From CAZBMJ01 sp964493205 (GTDB taxonomy: Bacteria > Myxococcota > UBA727 > JABDBI01): 64,000 nucleotides of DNA. This document shows positions 44,469-53,249 of this stretch, in pieces. The notes beneath the pieces were generated by a model. It did no database searches, was not told where the DNA came from, and saw only the letters and a list, made by a program, of their open reading frames with translations. The first letter of the stretch is position 1. Each line of letters begins with the position of its first letter. The DNA lies in NCBI GenBank assembly GCA_964493205.1, contig CAZBMJ010000005.1:18057-82056 (forward strand), given 5' to 3'. The position numbers and the translations under genes were made by a program.

Positions 44469-45800
44469 ATGAAAAAAATTGTTTTATTATTATTATTTGT
44501 CAATGAATTGAACGCTATGGAGACATATATTACTTATTATGTTAGGAATTTTACAAATGGGGATACGATCTCGATGGAGCTTTCCCCCCAGATAACTATT
44601 GCTGAAGCAATGAAAAAGTATACTAGAGAGCATCACTCTGAATGTCATAATTTAGATCTCCTTGTTCATGGTCAAACAGCAAATCCTGCAAGCACCCTCG
44701 ATTTAATAGGATCAAAAAACTTTACATTATTAACTTGTATCCAACAACTATTTAATTTTTCTAAATGTATTACTAATGATAAGTTTGATGGTGATAATAA
44801 TATTATTGAAAAAGTAAAAAAGTTGGAAGAAAATTATCGTGCTATTAACTCCCAAGAAACCTATGACAGTGTTGCTGCTGATTGGTGTTTAATAAAAGAT
44901 GAACTCTTAGAAAAAAATTTAGATAATGCCGTAAAAGAAATCCAAAAAATATTCGATTCTTCTACCTACGCCTTTAATTTTGAGGTTCTGGATTTAACAA
45001 GCCACCTAGATTCTCTAAACTCCGACCCAGATAAATTTAGCCCTGCTGAACGCAAACTGTTAGAAATGATTAAGTCATTGAATTTGTTAAAAATTAGCGA
45101 TGAAAAAGAATTACGTTTGTTGCAGAAGCTGTACTACCGCTTTTTGATAGAAATTTATACAGAACACAAGCAAGACTTAGACAACTTTAAGCTAGAACCT
45201 AACAACCACAAAGTTATTTTAGAAGTAAATGATTACTTGCAAAGATATAATGATCTGAAAAAAAATATTCCCCTTGAATTTTTTTTCGAGGAAGAAATGA
45301 AGACTTATTTTAAGGGTAATGTTGCTGAAGAGGCCTGCTGGGAAAATTTTAGCATGCTATTAGCATTTCTTAAACAAACTGACGATACTATAAAGTTACT
45401 AAGACCAATTGTTAATACACTAATCCATTATTCTAGAGACCCTTCATTGCCAAAAAAGCTTAAAAATAAGGCAAATATAATGCAAAAACAAATTATTAAT
45501 TATAAAAAAGGTTTATTCTTTAGTATTGAAGGGCTACCTACTTTGCTCAATATTGATAATTTTTTAAATGAAAATGCAACAATTAATGAGAGTTTTGAAC
45601 TTAATTTTAGAAAAGCTGTGCCAAAGTTTCAAATAGCTCATTATGGGTTAACCAATGCTCGAATGATTGAAAGTATAGAATTCCTTTTGGCGAAATATAA
45701 AAATGATAAAACACCAGTCTCTTATTTTATAAAAGAATTATCTCAATTCATTCGTCAACGTACTATGTCGGGAGCGAGTTTTGTAAAAAAAGCGAGATAA
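44469..45800 (+). CDS. Exported protein with N-terminal ubiquitin-like domain
   Basis: 443 residues. Signal peptide MKKIVLLLLFVNELNA with likely cleavage after Ala16. The mature protein begins METYITYYVRNF and continues NGDTISMELSPQITIAEAMKK, then LDLLVHGQTANPASTLDLIG and FTLLTC. This follows the ubiquitin fold strand by strand: first strand, Gly-x-Thr-Ile-x-x-Glu-x-x-Pro-x-x-Thr-Ile before the helix, then Leu-x-x-x-Gly and the Thr-Leu turn and last strand. No di-Gly tail is present; a helical region of about 340 residues follows with no recognised motif. No clear ribosome site stands before the ATG. A ubiquitin-like fold behind a signal peptide would fit a protein acting on the host; the assignment is by eye. 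Confidence 0.65.
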   Translation: MKKIVLLLLFVNELNAMETYITYYVRNFTNGDTISMELSPQITIAEAMKKYTREHHSECHNLDLLVHGQTANPASTLDLIGSKNFTLLTCIQQLFNFSKCITNDKFDGDNNIIEKVKKLEENYRAINSQETYDSVAADWCLIKDELLEKNLDNAVKEIQKIFDSSTYAFNFEVLDLTSHLDSLNSDPDKFSPAERKLLEMIKSLNLLKISDEKELRLLQKLYYRFLIEIYTEHKQDLDNFKLEPNNHKVILEVNDYLQRYNDLKKNIPLEFFFEEEMKTYFKGNVAEEACWENFSMLLAFLKQTDDTIKLLRPIVNTLIHYSRDPSLPKKLKNKANIMQKQIINYKKGLFFSIEGLPTLLNIDNFLNENATINESFELNFRKAVPKFQIAHYGLTNARMIESIEFLLAKYKNDKTPVSYFIKELSQFIRQRTMSGASFVKKAR

Positions 45801-45815
45801 AATAATGTATAATTT

Positions 45816-47480
45816 TCATTTTGCTTCAGTTATTATTCTATAAAACTCTTTTAAATTTTTATAATTTACACTTGGATCAATCATAATTTCTATAACTAAA
45901 TTATGTTTTAATGAAAAATATTTTTCTATATTTTTATCAAATTCTTCTTCTTCAAAAACTTTTACATGAGCAATACTATAAGCTTTGCATAAGTCTTCTA
46001 TATTTACTTTGTGAGGAGTAGTCACAATATCTAAAACTTTTTTATCAGAAGCAATAGGCAATAGATTAAAAATTCCGCCACCTTGATTATTAATAATCAC
46101 AATAAGCATGCCTGTTTTTAAACTAGATAATAACATTAAGGCACTTGAATCATATAAAAAAGCCAAGTCACCTATTAATACTATGCTTGGCTTTTTATCT
46201 TGCAAAGCCATACCCACAGCAGTGCTAATAATGCCATCGATACCACTGGCACCTCTATTAGCAAAAATATTTATGCTATATTTATTGGCTTTGGCAAACT
46301 GATCTAAATATCTAATTGGCATACTAGAAGATACAAATAAATTGCTATCTTGTTTTATTTTATCCAACAAATTTATACTAAAAAATGCTTCGTTGTTATT
46401 TTTTATAGATAAAAAACTGTTAGATAAGTTATTTATTTTTTGCGAAAAATTTTTGATATTTTCTATATTATTATTAGCATTATTATTTATATTTTTTAAA
46501 AATTTGCTCAAATCTGGCACTAACACTTGTTGAAATAAGCCCAATTGGTCAATATTTTTGCCTGTATTAGTAATATGTATAAATTCTTTTTGCGAATTAT
46601 TTTTAGCCCATTGCCAAAATCTTTTAGAAACTACGCTTCCACCAATATAAATTACTTTTTGCATAGTAAGTAACTTAGTAAAATTAGGATTCATTAAGCA
46701 AAGATCAAAATTATGTATAATTTGTGGATGATTTATAAATCTTACATTAGATAAAATATCAGCATAAATTGGCCAATTAAGTTTTTGTGCCAAAGCTAAT
46801 ACATCTTCTTGTAATTCTGAAGACTCAAGCTGCCCTAAGACTAATAAGCCTTCGCCTTCAAATATTTCATCATAATTTATAGTCTTTTTATCAAAAACTT
46901 TTGGTAGTAATGCATAATTATTATCTATAATTTCTTCACTAGTATTAGCCAAGGGCTCTCTAAACTGTAAATTAATATGCACAGGGCCTTTATTTATAAC
47001 AAAAGCGTAATTTAAAGCTTGTTTAAAAATATTTTGGCTCAGCTCTAGTGGCATATTTTTATTAGGTGGAGGCAAATTATAACTTTTTATTACATGATTT
47101 GAAAAAATGTTATTTTGATTAATAGTTTGATTAGCACTGCAATCAAGTAATTCATATGGCCTATCGGCTGTAAGAATAAGCAAAGGTGTGTTGCTGGTAT
47201 AGGCCTCAACAATACTTGGATAAAGATTAGCCACCGCTGTTCCAGAAGTAACTATTATTACTGCAGGCATTTGATTTTTTTTAGAAAAGCCCAAAGCCAT
47301 AAAACCCAAAGACCTTTCGTCAATAGCAACATATTTAGAAGCTTTATTATTGTGAGCCAAAGCAAAGACAAAGGGTGTTGAGCGTGATCCTGGTCCGATA
47401 AAAAAATTAGTAATATTATTTTTAAGTAAATAATCAATCATCACACTACACCAGTGCAGTGCAAAATTATTAAATTCCAT
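45816..47480 (-). CDS. menD: SEPHCHC synthase (menaquinone biosynthesis)
   Basis: 554 residues. MenD joins isochorismate and 2-oxoglutarate using thiamine diphosphate in menaquinone synthesis. The N-terminal domain has FIGPGSRSTPFVFALA and VAIDERSLGFMALGFSK, TSGTAVANLYPSIVEAY and LTADRPYELLDCSANQTINQ, all close to known MenD. The C-terminal cofactor domain has VLIGDLAFLYDSSALML and VIINNQGGGIFNLLP. It ends 15 bases from the preceding convergent gene and starts 7 bases after the HAD-like gene. No other men gene is in the window. Menaquinone implies respiration with low-potential acceptors. Confidence 0.95.
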   Translation of the reverse strand: MEFNNFALHWCSVMIDYLLKNNITNFFIGPGSRSTPFVFALAHNNKASKYVAIDERSLGFMALGFSKKNQMPAVIIVTSGTAVANLYPSIVEAYTSNTPLLILTADRPYELLDCSANQTINQNNIFSNHVIKSYNLPPPNKNMPLELSQNIFKQALNYAFVINKGPVHINLQFREPLANTSEEIIDNNYALLPKVFDKKTINYDEIFEGEGLLVLGQLESSELQEDVLALAQKLNWPIYADILSNVRFINHPQIIHNFDLCLMNPNFTKLLTMQKVIYIGGSVVSKRFWQWAKNNSQKEFIHITNTGKNIDQLGLFQQVLVPDLSKFLKNINNNANNNIENIKNFSQKINNLSNSFLSIKNNNEAFFSINLLDKIKQDSNLFVSSSMPIRYLDQFAKANKYSINIFANRGASGIDGIISTAVGMALQDKKPSIVLIGDLAFLYDSSALMLLSSLKTGMLIVIINNQGGGIFNLLPIASDKKVLDIVTTPHKVNIEDLCKAYSIAHVKVFEEEEFDKNIEKYFSLKHNLVIEIMIDPSVNYKNLKEFYRIITEAK

Positions 47481-47487
47481 AATAAAC

Positions 47488-48141
47488 CTAAAAATTATTG
47501 GAGCTAGATCTTAAATTAGGTCCATTAGATTTCCTTTTTCTAAGGCCACTATCTTCACTGCGACTTTTAAGATCTTCTTCTAAACTACTTTCTAAATTAC
47601 AAATTTGTAAAAATTCATTAACTATTTCTTGCTTATTATTTTGACCTGCGTACAAAACAAAATCTAGAAAACCCAGCTCTGTATCATTAAAAAGAATCTT
47701 AGCTTTATTATAAGGTTCAAAAAATTTATAGCTTTGAGCAGACTCACATGTTATTCCATCAGGAAAATGATAAGAATGAATACATACACCTATGGAGTGA
47801 AGGGCTTCTTGCAGATTACTAGTACTTTTGGTCTGAGAAGTTATAAAAAATATTTTATAACCTTCGTGTTTTAAATTTATTAATTTTTTTGTTATTAAAG
47901 AAAAAGATTGATATTTTTTACATATTATTTGTTTGTTACTATATTTTACTGAGCATTCTATTAATTCTTTTTCAGATTGATTAAAAAAATTATCATAATC
48001 AATAAATATAAAATCATCAACATACTTATTTTTATTAATATTTTCCAAAATATCTTTATCAGATATAATAACAGCAGACATAGTGGCAAAAAAATTACAT
48101 ATAAGTACAAACAACATCAAACTCTTTTTACTCATAAACAT
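47488..48141 (-). CDS. Exported HAD-like protein (DUF2608-like), probably degenerate
   Basis: 217 residues; GAGGAG about 6 bases before the ATG. A signal peptide (about residues 4-22) is followed by FIFIDYDNFFN, resembling HAD motif I (Asp-x-Asp), FFITSQTKS (motif II Ser/Thr) and KAKILFNDTELGFLDFVLYAG, where the last part should hold a pair of Asp (motif IV) but has Ala-Gly instead. This organisation resembles DUF2608 proteins of intracellular bacteria. The C-terminal 35 residues are basic (GLRKRKSNGPN). Activity is doubtful because of the missing acidic pair. It is followed after 7 bases by menD, so the two share a transcript though no functional link is evident. Confidence 0.55.
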   Translation of the reverse strand: MFMSKKSLMLFVLICNFFATMSAVIISDKDILENINKNKYVDDFIFIDYDNFFNQSEKELIECSVKYSNKQIICKKYQSFSLITKKLINLKHEGYKIFFITSQTKSTSNLQEALHSIGVCIHSYHFPDGITCESAQSYKFFEPYNKAKILFNDTELGFLDFVLYAGQNNKQEIVNEFLQICNLESSLEEDLKSRSEDSGLRKRKSNGPNLRSSSNNF

Positions 48142-48263
48142 AAAAAACTCCTCTTAAAAGTTCTTAAGATTCATATAAACTAAATGATTATAGTCAAGTG
48201 ATTCACACGTCTATCAATAATAAACAGATAACAGCTAATTAATAAGCATTTTAATATTTTTAT

Positions 48264-49622
48264 TTATTTGGCAATTAATGGGCTAATTGCTATTGAATCA
48301 TAGGAAGCATTCCCACTTGTAATTTTTACCTGGTAATTACCAGACAAATTGCTTAAATAAAGATGATTTTTTTTATTTCCAAATCTTTGGGAAGCAAAAA
48401 TTACCAATCGTCCAGAAGGGCTAAATAGAGGAGATCTATTATTACCTTGGTTTTGTGTGATCCTAGAAATCTTTAATGAGGATAGTTCTAATAAAAATAT
48501 ATCAAAAACATTTTTTTCATCTCGACCAACAAAAACCAAAAAATTTTCATCGGGACTAAAATAAGGATTTTGATTATAATTACCCAAAAAAGTTACTCGT
48601 TTAGCCTCACCACTTAAGGTACAAGTATCGCTAAAGTTTTGAATATAGATTTGTGGATTTCCCGAACGATCAGATACAAAGGCTAATTTTTTGCCACTAC
48701 TACTAATATTAGGAGATAAATTCATACCCAAAGAATCGGTTATTTTAACAAGATTATTGCCTGTTCTATCAGCCTTATAAATATTTGTACTTTTTTCCAA
48801 AGATAAGCTTGCCAACATGCACTTATTATTAGGATTAACGCGAGGTTCCATATTTACCCCAATTTTTTTAGTACGAAAAACTCGCTTATTAGTAATTAAA
48901 TCATGTTCGATAATGGCATGACCTTGATCTGTTATTATTGAGTATAAAATACTCTTACCATCTGGACTAAAACTAGGAGATACTTTTGTCCATTTATCAG
49001 TAGTGATGGTTTTTTCATTTTCTCCATCAAAATCCATTACTACTATTTGTTGATTACTATCAGCATCGGTTTTAATAGCCACCAGCTGTCTTAAAAATAA
49101 ATCTTCTGGGGCGACAAAAGCTTCAAAAATACTTTTTGAAGCATAATGAGCCAGCTTTCTTAAGCCTGCTTCATTAGAATCAAATTTATGTTCAAAAAAC
49201 TTATTGCTTATAAAATTAGTATTTTTAATAATTATACTAATTTTGTCTTTGATAAAATTAAAAGATAGTTCAGTTTTGCCCTCAGCACCTTGCTGCTTTA
49301 AAAATTCATCAGTAAGGCTAGTTTTTACCTCATTGATAAAATCCAAACCGCCTACAATAGCTAAATCTCGTTCAATAATAGTTTTAATACTTTCTGCTTG
49401 TTTTTTTTGGGTAGAAGTAAGATTTTGCAAAGAAAATTGCTTATAAAGACGAAAATTTCTAACGCTTGCCCCTTGCACTCTAATGGTAACTTCTGAAATA
49501 CTTTTTTCGCTCCCATTAATAATAACAGGAACTTCTTTAATAGTTTTATTTTGTGAATCATCAAAAGATAGCTCGCCATAAGCAAATATACTACACAAAA
49601 AGCATAAAAGACCTAATTTCAT
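48264..49622 (-). CDS. tolB: Tol-Pal system periplasmic protein TolB
   Basis: 452 residues, somewhat longer than E. coli TolB (430). Signal peptide (MKLGLLCFLCSIFAYG), N-terminal domain of about 150 residues, then a six-bladed propeller with VSPSFSPDGKSILYS, LSPNISSSGKKLAFVSDRSGNPQIYI, NPYFSPDENFLVFVGRDE and RSPLFSPSGRLVIFASQRFG, the classic TolB blade pattern. TolB bridges TolA and Pal during outer-membrane constriction. It is the last gene of tolR-tolA-tolB here; pal is not next to it in the window. Confidence 0.92.
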   Translation of the reverse strand: MKLGLLCFLCSIFAYGELSFDDSQNKTIKEVPVIINGSEKSISEVTIRVQGASVRNFRLYKQFSLQNLTSTQKKQAESIKTIIERDLAIVGGLDFINEVKTSLTDEFLKQQGAEGKTELSFNFIKDKISIIIKNTNFISNKFFEHKFDSNEAGLRKLAHYASKSIFEAFVAPEDLFLRQLVAIKTDADSNQQIVVMDFDGENEKTITTDKWTKVSPSFSPDGKSILYSIITDQGHAIIEHDLITNKRVFRTKKIGVNMEPRVNPNNKCMLASLSLEKSTNIYKADRTGNNLVKITDSLGMNLSPNISSSGKKLAFVSDRSGNPQIYIQNFSDTCTLSGEAKRVTFLGNYNQNPYFSPDENFLVFVGRDEKNVFDIFLLELSSLKISRITQNQGNNRSPLFSPSGRLVIFASQRFGNKKNHLYLSNLSGNYQVKITSGNASYDSIAISPLIAK

Positions 49623-49630
49623 AATATCAC

Positions 49631-50281
49631 CTAATTTTCACAATTTTTTGGGCACAGCTCAATGAGGATTCCCACACTACTTAAGGATTCTTGCAGATTT
49701 ATAGGTGGGGGGCCAAAATTAGTAACTTTTTTAGTGCCATTAAGCACAGTTTTATCAAAATAATCATCCCCAGAGGATTTTTCTAGGGCAACATTTAGAA
49801 TATCACCCTGGGCATTAATAGTAAGTCGCAAAAGAGATTTTAGCTTTAAAGCCGCTGGCGTATCAAGATGAGGCGGTATGGAAAAAGAATTTTTAATTAA
49901 AGTATAAATCTCATCAAAATAAGTAGTATTAGCTGATTCATCCTCTGGATTAAAGCTTGGTTTTTTTGCTAAATCTTCTTCATAAGATTTGCTTAAAACT
50001 TCTAACTCATCTAAAAAATTATTTTTTTTGACGAGTCTTTCTTCTTTTTTATCTTCTTTTTTTGCCACTTCTTTAACTATTATTTTTTTTTCTAAGGAAT
50101 TATTTTTAACTAAAATAGGCTTTTTTGGTAATAGGTCTTTAGATTTTTTAGCATTTTTAAAAACTAACGACGCTTCCATGGTAATTTTTTGAGGTTTTTC
50201 ATAAGCAGTCATAAAAATTAATATAAAACATGCTCCCAAATGTAGACCTAAACTTATTTTTAAGGCTTTTTTTAGCTGCAT
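49631..50281 (-). CDS. TolA/TonB-like energy-transducing protein
   Basis: 216 residues. One N-terminal membrane helix (SLGLHLGACFILIFMTAY, about 10-27, with the SHLS-like His) is followed by a Lys/Glu-rich linker predicted as a long helix, and a C-terminal TonB-type domain (IPPHLDTPAALKLKSLLRLTINAQGDILNVAL then GDDYFDKTVLNG). Order between ExbD/TolR and TolB argues for the TolA role (linking the inner-membrane motor to TolB/Pal). It is much shorter than E. coli TolA (421 residues), as in many non-enteric bacteria. Confidence 0.82.
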   Translation of the reverse strand: MQLKKALKISLGLHLGACFILIFMTAYEKPQKITMEASLVFKNAKKSKDLLPKKPILVKNNSLEKKIIVKEVAKKEDKKEERLVKKNNFLDELEVLSKSYEEDLAKKPSFNPEDESANTTYFDEIYTLIKNSFSIPPHLDTPAALKLKSLLRLTINAQGDILNVALEKSSGDDYFDKTVLNGTKKVTNFGPPPINLQESLSSVGILIELCPKNCEN

Positions 50282-50297
50282 AACAAGTTTCCTAACT

Positions 50298-50708
50298 TTA
50301 GGGTTTTTGCATCATAATATTGATTTTACTAACACCCGCACCATAAGCTTTAGACATTAGTTCAACTAAAATTTTATGTTTGATTTCTTCATCTGCTTCA
50401 ATATATAGTGCTTCGCCATCTTTAATGCGAGGATTTTCTTTTAAAAACTTAGTAAGCTCCTCATCATTAAGCTTGGCCCCACCCACACTTATTTGGCTAT
50501 CCTTACTAATACTTATGACTAAGGGCTCTGAATTGGCAACTAATGCTTGACCTGATGCCTTAGGCAAATTAACTCCTATAGTTTGTGTCATAAAAGGAGC
50601 AGTAACCATAAAGATAATTAGCAAAACAAGCATTACGTCTACTAGGGGCGTAACATTTATATCACAAAATAAACTCTCAGAATCATTATCTTGGTTCATT
50701 AAACTCAT
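50298..50708 (-). CDS. tolR: ExbD/TolR-family proton-channel protein
   Basis: 136 residues from the ATG at 50708, with GGGG about 8 bases upstream; the frame is open to 50759 without a site. TolR pairs with TolQ to use the proton gradient. The single helix has INVTPLVDVMLVLLIIFMV with the conserved Asp24 that carries protons, then VNLPKASGQ and the periplasmic domain YIEADEEIKHKILVELMSKAYGAG. tolQ does not precede it; a divergent metal-binding gene lies there instead, so the partner must be elsewhere. Confidence 0.9.
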   Translation of the reverse strand: MSLMNQDNDSESLFCDINVTPLVDVMLVLLIIFMVTAPFMTQTIGVNLPKASGQALVANSEPLVISISKDSQISVGGAKLNDEELTKFLKENPRIKDGEALYIEADEEIKHKILVELMSKAYGAGVSKINIMMQKP

Positions 50709-50771
50709 AGTACTATCCCCTCTTTTATAAAAACTACTTTTGTGAAAATGTTCTAACAAACTGGAGGCTTT

Positions 50772-51071
50772 ATGTTAAGCAGAATAAGTATTATTTTCAC
50801 AATTTTATTAAGCATCGCTTGCACAAAAAATGCGCCTAAAGAAGTTGTTATACAAAAAACACAAGATATAAGTTTGAGTGTAACAGGCATGACCTGCTCA
50901 AAATGCCAAAATAAACTCACCCGTGAGCTCACAAAAATACCTGGCGTAGAAAATGTGGTGGTAACAGGTTTAAGTGGCCCTAATAACGTAATTATTAAAG
51001 CACCAAAAACTGATCTCATTATGAAACAAATTACCAGCACAATAACTAATTTAAGCTATATATTGGAATAA
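50772..51071 (+). CDS. Periplasmic HMA-domain lipoprotein
   Basis: 99 residues. Lipoprotein signal with SIAC (Cys17) then one heavy-metal-associated domain: GMTCSKCQNKLTRELTKIPGV, with the metal-binding Cys-x-x-Cys, as in CopZ and the MerP mercury scavenger. The lipid anchor would place it on the periplasmic face of a membrane. Copper or another soft metal is inferred. The stop codon shares a base with the transglycosylase start (TAATG), indicating coupling. It is divergent from tolR with about 60 bases between. Confidence 0.82.
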   Translation: MLSRISIIFTILLSIACTKNAPKEVVIQKTQDISLSVTGMTCSKCQNKLTRELTKIPGVENVVVTGLSGPNNVIIKAPKTDLIMKQITSTITNLSYILE

Positions 51072-53029
51072 TGATTATTTTTAATAAAAAATTATATATA
51101 AATAAATTCAATAAGATACGCTCACTAAGCCTGTTTTTATTAATTATTTTATCCTTTAATTCTTGCATAAAAGCCAAGACCAGCACCAATTTTCCTACTA
51201 AATTGTTAAAAAATGCTGAATTAAAGCCCTATTTAAGCTTTTTAGATGCCAAAGATTACGTGCAACAAAAAAATTATGAACAAGCAAAAAATTTGGCCTT
51301 ATCTCTTATTAATACTTCAAATAGTCTAGCTTTATCATTAAGAAGCAAATATTTACTTGCTGATATAGCTTTAGCAGAACAAGATTATTGGCGAGCAATA
51401 ACTCTTCATGAAGAGCTTTTAAAAAAAGGCTATGGTGATAGAGAAATTTTACTTATTAATATGGCTTTGTCCCTAGAAAAAGTGGGACAAATAAGCAAAT
51501 CTAACGATATTTATAAAACATTATTCATAGAATTTCCTAACAATAAACAAAATAAAATAAAAGATATTGCTCAACTTAATTTAAGCATCAAAGAACAAGA
51601 AAAAAGATTTAATAATCTTATTGCAAAATTAAAATTTGATCAGGCAATTAACGATATTAATTTATCGCTAAACAAAAATAATTATAATCAAGAAGAAAAA
51701 AGTATTTTAAATTCTTTTAAAAATAAAGCCTTAATAATAGATAATAAGCTTGTAAGTGCTTTTAATTTGGCTAAGAAAAGAGCTTTAAGAACCAAAGCTC
51801 TGCCAAAAGATTTAGAAACCTATGCTTTTACCTTAGGAAAAATTGGAAGAAGTATAGAGGCTTCTGATTATTATTTACAATTTGCAAAAGCGAGCACTAA
51901 TAAAAAAGACCAGGCTAAAGGCTGTTTTTTTTCGGGATTTTTATTGTATGAAGCAAGCCTTTATTCACTATCACAATTAAGATTTGCTCATTGTAGTGAA
52001 TTGCTCACAAACAGTGAATACGAAGAAGACTCCTTGTGGTACCAAGGCTTAAGTGCCATTATTAGTGAAGATTTTTTATTAGCAAATGAGTACTTAGACA
52101 TATTAAATAAAAAATATTTAAAAAGCCCAGAAAAAGAAAAGTATCTTTATTTTAAAGCATTTGTTTTAGTAAAACTTCATAAACAAGACGAGGCAAAAAG
52201 TATTTTTAGCAAATTAGTAAAACAGACCAATTTGAGTTACTACACATTACTTGCTAGAAAATATTTAAAAATTAATTCTAATATGGATAAAGTAGCCTCT
52301 CCTCAACTCACACCTAGCGCTACTACCCAAGAAACTCTTAAAAATAATGTAGTATTACTTTATAACTTAGGTTTTAGCGAAGAAGCAAAAGAGCTCATAA
52401 ATAAATCTTCCTTAACGACCAATGATAAAATGGCCTTGTTGCAAGAAGTAGGTGAAATGAATTATGTATGGCAGCGTTCTAACTTACTCAATGCAAAAAT
52501 AACTCTTGATGACAAAAAAGTAGTGGCTAGCAACAGCATTAGAGCTCAGTATCCTTTGCCTCACGAGAATATTGTAAATAATGTAAGCAAAAAATATTCT
52601 TTAAGCAAAAGTTTGATTTATGCCATTATGCAAACTGAAAGTGGATTTTTATCTTCTGCCACAAGTTACAGAGGCGCTATGGGGCTTATGCAAATGATGC
52701 CTCATGTGGCTAAAGATCTCGCTCATAAACTTAATATTAAAGAGTTTACTGCAGAGCTTTTACATCAGCCAAAAATCAACATTAAGCTTGGCGGTATGAT
52801 GATCGCTAATCTCAAAAAGAAATTTGCTAAAACTCATTTATTCATAGCCGCCTATAACGCAGGCCCTCATCAAGTACGCAAATGGCTTAATAATTTTGGA
52901 AATCTTCCAGATGAATTATTTGTAGAACGCATACCCTTTAAACAAACCAGAGAATACGTAAAAAAAGTATTGCCTAGCGAGAGCTTATACTATGCTCTGC
53001 AAGGCAATAACTTAAGATTGGCGTTATAA
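51071..53029 (+). CDS. slt: Soluble lytic murein transglycosylase, lipoprotein-like
   Basis: 652 residues. A hydrophobic segment ends in SFNSC (Cys32), so it is likely lipid-anchored. Residues about 45-470 are a long helical superhelix of TPR-like hairpins, as in the ring domain of Slt70. The C-terminal SLT domain has LSKSLIYAIMQTESGF with the catalytic Glu (about residue 523), YRGAMGLMQMMP and FIAAYNAGPHQVRKWL, then EYVKKVL. It cleaves glycan strands with formation of 1,6-anhydromuramic ends. Translation is coupled to the upstream HMA lipoprotein. Confidence 0.9.
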   Translation: MIIFNKKLYINKFNKIRSLSLFLLIILSFNSCIKAKTSTNFPTKLLKNAELKPYLSFLDAKDYVQQKNYEQAKNLALSLINTSNSLALSLRSKYLLADIALAEQDYWRAITLHEELLKKGYGDREILLINMALSLEKVGQISKSNDIYKTLFIEFPNNKQNKIKDIAQLNLSIKEQEKRFNNLIAKLKFDQAINDINLSLNKNNYNQEEKSILNSFKNKALIIDNKLVSAFNLAKKRALRTKALPKDLETYAFTLGKIGRSIEASDYYLQFAKASTNKKDQAKGCFFSGFLLYEASLYSLSQLRFAHCSELLTNSEYEEDSLWYQGLSAIISEDFLLANEYLDILNKKYLKSPEKEKYLYFKAFVLVKLHKQDEAKSIFSKLVKQTNLSYYTLLARKYLKINSNMDKVASPQLTPSATTQETLKNNVVLLYNLGFSEEAKELINKSSLTTNDKMALLQEVGEMNYVWQRSNLLNAKITLDDKKVVASNSIRAQYPLPHENIVNNVSKKYSLSKSLIYAIMQTESGFLSSATSYRGAMGLMQMMPHVAKDLAHKLNIKEFTAELLHQPKINIKLGGMMIANLKKKFAKTHLFIAAYNAGPHQVRKWLNNFGNLPDELFVERIPFKQTREYVKKVLPSESLYYALQGNNLRLAL

Positions 53030-53248
53030 ATTTTCTATAATAGTACAGGGCGGCTTTTGGCAGATAAACTCACACTTGGGTTTGGGGCAATTATCTGGCT
53101 CTTTACAAGTTATTTCACACCCACTCACCTCACATGAGGCTATACATACAGGATCATCGCATTGCCAAGAACAATGGGGATGACAAGTATCACTATTAGC
53201 TTTAATAAAGCTTGAAAATAAAAATAATAAAATAAAACATCTTTTCAT
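53024..53248 (-). CDS. Small secreted Cys-rich peptide
   Basis: 74 residues from the ATG at 53248, one base past the stop of the upstream gene, with AGGAGA as ribosome site. Signal peptide (MKRCFILLFLFSSFIKA) and a mature part of about 57 residues containing some 12 Cys in Cys-x3-Cys pairs, with Pro and acidic residues (CSWQCDDPVCIASC, CEITCKEPDNCPKPKCEFIC). The pattern matches the C-terminal half of the upstream lipoprotein, so it looks like a duplicated, freed domain. It overlaps the end of slt by 6 bases. Function unknown. Confidence 0.7.
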   Translation of the reverse strand: MKRCFILLFLFSSFIKANSDTCHPHCSWQCDDPVCIASCEVSGCEITCKEPDNCPKPKCEFICQKPPCTIIENL

Positions 53249-53249
53249 A

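Noticed and set aside
50753..51040. 95-codon minus-strand frame upstream of tolR, first considered as a remnant of tolQ
   Set aside because: It is exactly antisense to the HMA lipoprotein gene, contains no TolQ motif and no membrane topology of TolQ.
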